From assembly GCA_020629815.1 (NCBI GenBank), contig JAHDCN010000045.1:1-13812 (forward strand): DNA of 13,812 nucleotides. The letters are read 5' to 3'. A model generated the notes under the pieces. It was not told where the DNA came from, did no database searches, and saw only the letters and a program-made list of their open reading frames with translations. Each line of letters starts with the position of its first letter. Positions within the stretch are counted from its first letter, which is position 1. This DNA is from Verrucomicrobiota bacterium. GTDB lineage: Bacteria > Verrucomicrobiota > Verrucomicrobiia > Verrucomicrobiales > DEV007. The translations under genes were made by a program, and so were the position numbers. Positions 6,358 to 13,812 of the stretch are shown in pieces.

Positions 6358-7292
6358 AAATCCTTCGATTGATTGTTCCTGCTATCCTCCTGACTACTGT
6401 TGTGTTTGCGGAGAAAAAGAAATCAGATGTGGCAGTTTGGACTGATCCTGAAAAGGCAGCGAAAGAACATCCGGGGTTTGCTTTGCAGGGGGAATACACC
6501 AAAGGGGAACAGGCGATGCAGGTTGCTGCGATGGACAACGACGAGTTTCTGGTTCTCACTTATCAAGGGGGACTCCCCGGCGAATCGTGGGACCAGAAAG
6601 ATCTGCAGTCCAAAGTCCTTTCCGGTTCAGAAGTCAAGAAGCTGACTGAAGGCGCTAAGAAGGTGACGAGAAAAAGCCCGACCCTTGGCAAGAAAGCTCC
6701 GGAAGGCGCTGTGGTCATTTTCAACGGCGAGAAGACTGAGTATGTGGATGGCGAGATTTCTGACGGTTTATTGTGGGCTGGAAGTGCGACTACCAAACCC
6801 TTTCAGGATTTCCAACTTCATGTGGAGTTTCGCTTGCCCTACAAACCTGCGCGCAAGCCCAGTAGTCAGGACAGAGGAAACAGTGGAGTCTACATTTTCA
6901 ACAACTACGAGATTCAGGTGCTGGACACCTTTGGCCTCGACTTCGATTCGGAGAATAATGCGATCAAGCCGGAATCTCTCAATACCCAATGGTGCGGTTG
7001 TTTTTACAAAAAGAAGACCGCAGATGTTCCCATGGCGCTGCCACCGCTGACCTGGCAGACCTACGATATCGATTTCACTGCGCCCCGGTTTGATGGTGAT
7101 GGGAAGAAGACCGCGAACGCCCGGATCACCGTCCGTCACAACGGAGTTTTGATTCACGATGATGTGGAATTTGAGCAGGGAACGGGAGCTGGTGGAAAAC
7201 GTCCGGAAAAACCGGAAGGTATTATCAATTTCCAGGGACACGGTAATCCGACTGCATTTCGCAACATTTGGCTGCTGCCGAAGAAAGCATAG
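6354..7292 (+). CDS. Secreted 3-keto-disaccharide hydrolase / DUF1080 domain protein
   Basis: From ATG 6354 the product has 312 residues. Residues 1-19 are a Sec signal peptide (MKILRLIVPAILLTTVVFA, cleavage near A19), so the protein is exported. Residues 35-110 form an N-terminal region with QGEY and QGGLPGESWD motifs that often precedes DUF1080 in PVC-group proteins. Residues 118-310 are the DUF1080 (PF06439) concanavalin-like jelly-roll domain: RGNSGVY (174-180), YEIQVLDTFG (185-194), TYDIDFTAPRFD (236-247), RHNGVLIHDDVE (261-272) and QGHGNPTAFRNIWL (294-307). Some members hydrolyse 3-keto-glycosides made by sugar oxidoreductases; substrate here is unknown. An in-frame ATG at 6309 would add 15 residues, but the Shine-Dalgarno lies inside that extension and the signal peptide would be displaced. 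It lies directly behind the glutamine synthetase terminator; I see only a poor promoter candidate between them. Confidence 0.88.
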   Translation: MKILRLIVPAILLTTVVFAEKKKSDVAVWTDPEKAAKEHPGFALQGEYTKGEQAMQVAAMDNDEFLVLTYQGGLPGESWDQKDLQSKVLSGSEVKKLTEGAKKVTRKSPTLGKKAPEGAVVIFNGEKTEYVDGEISDGLLWAGSATTKPFQDFQLHVEFRLPYKPARKPSSQDRGNSGVYIFNNYEIQVLDTFGLDFDSENNAIKPESLNTQWCGCFYKKKTADVPMALPPLTWQTYDIDFTAPRFDGDGKKTANARITVRHNGVLIHDDVEFEQGTGAGGKRPEKPEGIINFQGHGNPTAFRNIWLLPKKA

Positions 7293-7337
7293 CTGGTGAG
7301 CAGTTGCGTGCAGAAGCGGAGGGGCTAGGTTGCCATT

Positions 7338-9536
7338 ATGAGGAGTGGATTGATTGCGCGTCTCGCGCTGGTTTTTTGTGCCGCGATTTCTTTTTTCGGC
7401 CTGTCTTTGGCAGCGCAGGAATCAGAGAAATCGTCTTTGGCCGGGAAGGTGATCGTAGTTCCGGTTCGTTCTGATTCACTGGAGGAAAATAAAACGCTCC
7501 GGGATTTGCAGCGGCTGATCGAAGATGCAGGAACCGAGGAGGCGAACGCAATCGTATTTGAGTTCAATGTTCGTCGAGCTGCTTCAGCGGACGCGCAGGA
7601 GCGTTGGCTGGATGTCCTTTCCGACGTGCCTCTCCCGACCGTCGCTTTCGTGAACCCTTCGGCAACTGGGGCCGGGGCCTTATTGCCGTTGGCCTGTGAT
7701 TCGATTTATTTGTCCCGCTCCGGGATCATTGGTGGGGCGATTATTGCAGATCCGAAAAGTGAAAAGGAGGACGAAAAATCCGGGGCGTCGTCGCCCGCGC
7801 TTTCCATTCTGAAAGCCAGAGCTCGAAGCCTCGCAAAAGCGAATGGGTATCGGGTCGAAATAGCGGAAGCTTTTATTGATGGAGATGTGGAAGTGAAGAT
7901 TGGTGAGCGTCTGATTTCCGAAAAGGGGGATGTGCTGACATTGACCGCGGAAGAAGCCGCCGAGAAAATCGAGGGGCAGCCTCTGTTGGCAAAAGGGATC
8001 AGCGAGTCTTTGGAGGATATCCTGAATCAGGAAGGCCTTGGAAAAGATTTCCAGAGAATTAGTCCGGGTGATTATGTCGAGAAAAAGAACCGGGAAGCGC
8101 TCTCGCAAAAATCCGGTGCCAAGGCTTCCGACAAGGAGAAGGCAAAGAGCAAGGGAGACGGTTTGTTTTCCCGCAAAGACAAAGGCGACTACTCAGATAA
8201 GATTGTGGTGCTGAAAGTCGGAGAGGATGCACTGGCCTCTGGAAAGTCGCGATTCGAGTTTATGGATCGCACATTGAAAAAGGCGGAACTTGAGGGCGCC
8301 AAAGCAGTAGTTTTCGACATGGATACTCCGGGTGGATATGCCTGGCAGACCAAGGGGCTGGTGCTGAATAGTTTGCAGGGTTTGAGTTACCCCACCTACA
8401 CTTTCGTTAATACGAGGGCGGAATCCGCCGGGGCGATTATTGCGGTGGGGACCGATCATATCTACATGCGTCCGGCAGCGTCGATCGGATCAGCTTTGGT
8501 GATCATGGGAGGAGGTCAGGATCTTCCGGAAGCAATGGAAGACAAAGTCACCCAGATGGCGATTGCCACGGTTCGTAATGTTGCGGAGATCAAAGGGCAC
8601 AATCCCGATGTTGCTGAGGCCTTTGTCACCCGTAAGAAAGAGGTGAAAATTGATGGAGTCGTGGTGCACGAGAGTGGTTCGGTTTTGAATCTGAATACGA
8701 TTCAGGCGACAGAGAAAATTAACGGTAAGCCGGTCCTGGCAAAAGGCGTTGCCTCGGATGTTGATGATCTGATTGCTCAGGAGAACCTGAAAGGGGAGAA
8801 GGTCAGTGCCGAGCCGCTGGGCATGGAATCATTTGCTCACTGGGTGCAGAAGTTTTCTTTCCTCTTCATTATGATTGGGATTGCTGCTGCCTATGCAGAA
8901 CTAAACAGTCCCGGATTTGGAGTGCCCGGGCTGGTCAGTGTGGCTGCCTTTGGATTGTTCTTCTTCGGCAACTATGTCGCCGGTAATTTGGCTGGTTATG
9001 AATTGGCGGTTTTACTGGCGATCGGATTAATCTTGATCGCGGTAGAGGTGTTTGTGTTTCCCGGTGCGATTCTGCCCGGAGCCATTGGCGCTGTTTTGGT
9101 GGTGGTTTCGCTTGGGCTGGCAATGGTTGATCGCGTGGACTTTACCTGGAAGTGGAAAGGGCTCCCGAATTCGACCGGGTGGGTTGATCTGTTCGGCAGT
9201 TCACTATTGGTGCTCGCGATTGGATTAGTGGGATCGTTGGTGCTGATTTTTCTTTTGCTTCGCTACCTTCCGGAAACGAAGGCTGGCAGCGTGCTGATCT
9301 TGAATGAAGAAATCGCCGGAGGAGCGTCTTTGTCTGGCGGATCTTCAGGTGAAGAGCAGATTGATTACGTTGGTTGGAAAGGGAAATCGTCAACCGATTT
9401 GAGACCGGCCGGCAAAGGGGATTTCCCGGAAAAGTATCTCGATGTGATCACCGATGGCGAGTTCGTCGAGAAGGGGAAGCCTATCGAGGTGATCAAGCAC
9501 GAAGGCAGTCGGATTGTCGTTCGCGAGGTGACCTGA
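7338..9536 (+). CDS. nfeD: NfeD-family membrane-anchored serine protease with duplicated ClpP-like domain
   Basis: The 732-residue protein has an N-terminal signal sequence (1-26), two ClpP/crotonase-like domains (about 36-235 and 288-485), a Lys/Ser-rich linker (257-288), about five membrane helices (503-522, 528-548, 552-574, 576-597, 618-641) and a C-terminal NfeD OB-fold (645-732, with TDLRPAGKGDF and LDVITDGEFV). In the second domain TPGG (330-333), S363 in AESAGA and K403 in EDKV correspond to the Ser/Lys dyad known from Pyrococcus PH1510. The first domain aligns with it but has G111 where Ser is expected and P153 where Lys is expected, so it looks inactive. Long NfeD proteins usually have one protease domain and cleave membrane partners such as stomatin-like slipins. 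No slipin gene follows here. GGAGGGG (7318-7324) lies 13 bases before the ATG. The gene begins 45 bases after the DUF1080 gene and may share its transcript. Confidence 0.9.
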   Translation: MRSGLIARLALVFCAAISFFGLSLAAQESEKSSLAGKVIVVPVRSDSLEENKTLRDLQRLIEDAGTEEANAIVFEFNVRRAASADAQERWLDVLSDVPLPTVAFVNPSATGAGALLPLACDSIYLSRSGIIGGAIIADPKSEKEDEKSGASSPALSILKARARSLAKANGYRVEIAEAFIDGDVEVKIGERLISEKGDVLTLTAEEAAEKIEGQPLLAKGISESLEDILNQEGLGKDFQRISPGDYVEKKNREALSQKSGAKASDKEKAKSKGDGLFSRKDKGDYSDKIVVLKVGEDALASGKSRFEFMDRTLKKAELEGAKAVVFDMDTPGGYAWQTKGLVLNSLQGLSYPTYTFVNTRAESAGAIIAVGTDHIYMRPAASIGSALVIMGGGQDLPEAMEDKVTQMAIATVRNVAEIKGHNPDVAEAFVTRKKEVKIDGVVVHESGSVLNLNTIQATEKINGKPVLAKGVASDVDDLIAQENLKGEKVSAEPLGMESFAHWVQKFSFLFIMIGIAAAYAELNSPGFGVPGLVSVAAFGLFFFGNYVAGNLAGYELAVLLAIGLILIAVEVFVFPGAILPGAIGAVLVVVSLGLAMVDRVDFTWKWKGLPNSTGWVDLFGSSLLVLAIGLVGSLVLIFLLLRYLPETKAGSVLILNEEIAGGASLSGGSSGEEQIDYVGWKGKSSTDLRPAGKGDFPEKYLDVITDGEFVEKGKPIEVIKHEGSRIVVREVT

Positions 9537-9565
9537 TCGCTCTGCCTTATTTCGGTGGAGCGATG

Positions 9566-9599
9566 ATAGTTACCGATGCCGGGCACGCATCGTAACTAT
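9566..9599 (+). promoter_or_regulatory. Long inverted repeat between nfeD and katG
   Basis: A 14-base left arm (9566-9579) pairs with a 13-base right arm (9587-9599) over 13 base pairs with one bulged C, around the loop CGGGCAC. It begins 30 bases after the nfeD stop and ends 90 bases before the katG start. No T run follows, so it is either a poor or factor-assisted terminator for nfeD or a binding site for a katG regulator. Confidence 0.55.
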
Positions 9600-9601
9600 G
9601 A

Positions 9602-11863
<2,262 letters not shown>

Positions 11864-11891
11864 AAGACTAGGAAATACACTGGATTTTGTT

Positions 11892-11919
11892 CCTCCCTTT
11901 ATCCCCGGGTAAAGGGAGG
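11892..11919. terminator. Hairpin between convergent katG and the helical protein gene
   Basis: A perfect 10-base-pair stem (11892-11901 with 11910-11919) encloses an 8-base loop in the 71-base gap between the two convergent stop codons. It could end transcription from both sides. The plus side is followed by a mixed TA-rich stretch and the minus side by few T, so the T run is poor in both directions. Confidence 0.6.
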
Positions 11920-11934
11920 TATATCCTATTCGTT

Positions 11935-13812
11935 TTACCAGCCGGACCGTGAGAATCCGGAGGACGAAGAACTCGAGCTGCTGCTGCCGAAGCTCGAGCT
12001 TGAAAAGCCTGAGCCCGACCTGCTACTGCCAAAGGTAGAAGAGGAACTTCTCGAAGAACGAAGGGCTGCTTCCCGGGCCCGCCTTTGTCTGGCTTCGTAG
12101 GCGCGGCGCTCACTTCGTTCGCGGCTTTCTGCACGATTCAGCGCCAGCTTTGCCTGAGCCTGTGCAGCGATGGCCGATTTTCTTGCCTGGCTGTAATCTC
12201 CGCCGCTGAGTGCGTCATTGGCGTGGCTCCATTCGTTTCTGCCCGCATCACGGTCCGGAAGAACTCCAAATCGGCTGCGCCAGCGATTCAACCGTGAGAT
12301 AGCCCGGGCTGCTTCGTCAATCTCAGAGACTGCAGATCGAGCTGCGGAGAGTTCACTTTCTATCGTCGCTCGAACTTTGCCGATGTCACCTGCCAGGTCG
12401 GTCGCCTGATGATAAACGGCGTCCCAGTTGTTGTGGGCAATCTCGATTTGGGTTTTGAGTTCACGCGTGCGATGAACCAGATCATCGTGATGACGCAGAG
12501 CCCTGGTTAGCAGGCGGCTGTCTGTGATACCATCGTTTCGTGCTTCATTGGCTCTTTGATCGCAAAGACGAAGCGCAGTAATGGCTTCCTCAATCTCCTC
12601 GTTTGCCAGGCTGTGAAGCTCCCAGTCTCCGTCGGCACCACTTTTCACCGCATTTAGAGTTTTGCGTTGGTCGTCCATGCCATACATGACGGCAAAAGGA
12701 TTGGGACGCGTTTCGTTGATCTCCGTTTCTAGAGTTTGCAGGGACCTACCAGCGTCCTGGTGAGCGCGAATCGTCCCTTCCCGGGTGCGGAAATCTTCGA
12801 CTACCGCATTCAGATCATGGTGAAAGGCCCGCAGTTCCCGCAGTGATTGATCATTGTTTTCCTCTGCATGTTGCAAGTCGGCATGGTGTCGGTGAATCAG
12901 CTCCAACTGATGCTCGGCGAAACCTAATTCGTTATTAGCCTTCTCCATCTGTGCCCGGGATGAGATGAGCCTTCCGGTGGAGAAATTTTCGACCGAATCG
13001 CGCAAGGATTGCTGCGCTTGTTCGATGCTTTCGTTCGCGAGAGAAATGCAGGGGGAAATTGATTGCTGGCCTGTGATTTTTTCTCCGAACCGTTCCGAGA
13101 AAAGAACCACCGAGGGACTGTAGTTCGCTTCAATGTGATGCAGAACCTCGGCTGCCTCAGGCACTTTGCGTTGTAGTTCCTGATCCCGGCTTTGATGGGT
13201 GGCCAAATCCGGTCCGTGGCGGTCCAGCTCCTCCAAACTGATCCGAATAAGCTCAGAGGATTCATCCAAATGGAGCTCCGCTTCCTCCACGGCAGATTCT
13301 GCGGCAGTGGTGTTACCATGATTCAATGCGGAGATAGCCAACTCAGCTTGTCGGGACGCGTCGCCAACATGGTCATCGGGAGATAAGCCCGCTTCCGTGA
13401 GAATTTCGGATTCGGGTAGCTGAAGTTTGGCCGCCAGCTGCGTACGTGCCCGGTGGATTTCCTGCTGCTCTTTCTCGATAGCTTGCTGAAGAGGTTGACG
13501 AACATGCTTCGCAATTCGGGTTGCAGCGGTAATTCTGCCCCCCAGACGGGTCATATTGTCCTCGAAAAGAATCCAGTCTTCCAGGATGGGGCGACTTATA
13601 CCGAGAGCCGAGATTTGCTCGGAGTCTGCGACCAGAGCTTCCAATTCGGTGTCGATCCACCTGGTTTGCACATTGCTTTCCTCCAGCGAATTCACATTCT
13701 TTGTGATGGCGGGAAAGTCGGATTTTCGAATCGACTCAATCTTCGTTGTGATGCGAAGCGATTCATCGATCAGACGCTCGGCTTCGGCTGCTTCAGCTTC
13801 CATCGCTGCTAC
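11935..13812 (-). CDS. Long helical protein with Ser-rich C-terminal tail (5' end cut by window edge)
   Basis: The minus-strand frame gives 622 residues from an ATG at 13803, but it stays open for three more codons (Val-Ala-Ala) to the window edge, so the true start is probably outside. The visible part is almost entirely charged, Glu/Gln/Ala/Arg-rich helix of coiled-coil type with many His-Asp pairs, and has no membrane segment. A basic stretch (RSERRAYEARQRRAREAALR) leads into a 40-residue tail with 25 serines, the rest mostly Gly, Phe and Arg, ending SRSGW. Such tails occur at the ends of some TPM-domain (YgcG/DUF5129-like) membrane proteins, which carry a TPM domain and membrane helices before a helical region. 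That identity is an inference and depends on the missing N-terminus. The serines use mixed codons, so the tail is not simple repeat expansion. It is convergent with katG. Confidence 0.7.
   Translation of the reverse strand, partial: VAAMEAEAAEAERLIDESLRITTKIESIRKSDFPAITKNVNSLEESNVQTRWIDTELEALVADSEQISALGISRPILEDWILFEDNMTRLGGRITAATRIAKHVRQPLQQAIEKEQQEIHRARTQLAAKLQLPESEILTEAGLSPDDHVGDASRQAELAISALNHGNTTAAESAVEEAELHLDESSELIRISLEELDRHGPDLATHQSRDQELQRKVPEAAEVLHHIEANYSPSVVLFSERFGEKITGQQSISPCISLANESIEQAQQSLRDSVENFSTGRLISSRAQMEKANNELGFAEHQLELIHRHHADLQHAEENNDQSLRELRAFHHDLNAVVEDFRTREGTIRAHQDAGRSLQTLETEINETRPNPFAVMYGMDDQRKTLNAVKSGADGDWELHSLANEEIEEAITALRLCDQRANEARNDGITDSRLLTRALRHHDDLVHRTRELKTQIEIAHNNWDAVYHQATDLAGDIGKVRATIESELSAARSAVSEIDEAARAISRLNRWRSRFGVLPDRDAGRNEWSHANDALSGGDYSQARKSAIAAQAQAKLALNRAESRERSERRAYEARQRRAREAALRSSRSSSSTFGSSRSGSGFSSSSFGSSSSSSSSSGFSRSGW

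Noticed and set aside
6768..7241. 157-codon minus-strand open frame inside the DUF1080 gene
   Set aside because: It is fully antisense to well-conserved DUF1080 motifs and shows no features of its own.
11990..12001. 12-base palindrome AAGCTCGAGCTT
   Set aside because: It lies within the Ser-rich coding tail and follows from Ser codon runs; no sign of separate function.

Overview
The window looks like a chromosomal segment of a Verrucomicrobiota-like bacterium, or a planctomycete relative, of moderate GC. This is an inference from gene content: exported sugar isomerase/epimerase, alpha/beta hydrolase and DUF1080 (3-keto-disaccharide hydrolase) proteins typical of the PVC group, a eukaryotic-type (GSII) glutamine synthetase, and few Shine-Dalgarno sequences. 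I see no insertion sequence, phage gene, tRNA, rRNA or CRISPR array, and no gap of more than about 240 bases between genes.

Layout. Positions 1-602 (-) hold the N-terminal two thirds or so of a Tat-exported sugar phosphate isomerase/epimerase-like TIM barrel, cut by the left edge. It is divergent from a secreted alpha/beta hydrolase (678-1538, +), whose stop codon directly abuts that of the next, convergent gene. That gene (1539-3371, -) encodes a 610-residue single-pass membrane protein with a long Pro/Glu/Lys-rich stalk and a TPR-like C-terminus. It follows a small unknown membrane protein gene (3393-3725, -) in an apparent two-gene operon with a candidate sigma-70 promoter at 3761-3789. 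Divergently, 3966-5003 (+) encodes a long-chain polyprenyl diphosphate synthase (quinone side chain). Then comes a GSII glutamine synthetase (5206-6216, +) behind a well-spaced sigma-54 -24/-12 promoter and ending in a strong intrinsic terminator. Next are a secreted DUF1080 protein (6354-7292, +), a 732-residue NfeD-type membrane protease with a duplicated ClpP-like domain (7338-9536, +), a catalase-peroxidase KatG (9689-11863, +), and, convergent with it, a long helical protein with a serine-rich tail (11935 to the right edge, -).

Functional reading. The left end and the DUF1080 gene suggest secreted glycan or sugar catabolism. The centre is housekeeping (quinone precursor, nitrogen assimilation). 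The right part is membrane quality control and peroxide defence. The most notable points are the sigma-54 promoter on the GSII gene, the tandem ClpP-like domains in NfeD with only the second copy retaining the Ser/Lys dyad, a 6-codon leader ORF overlapping the DUF1080 start, and the uncharacterised membrane-protein pair at 1539-3725. I do not see a clearly new multi-gene system.
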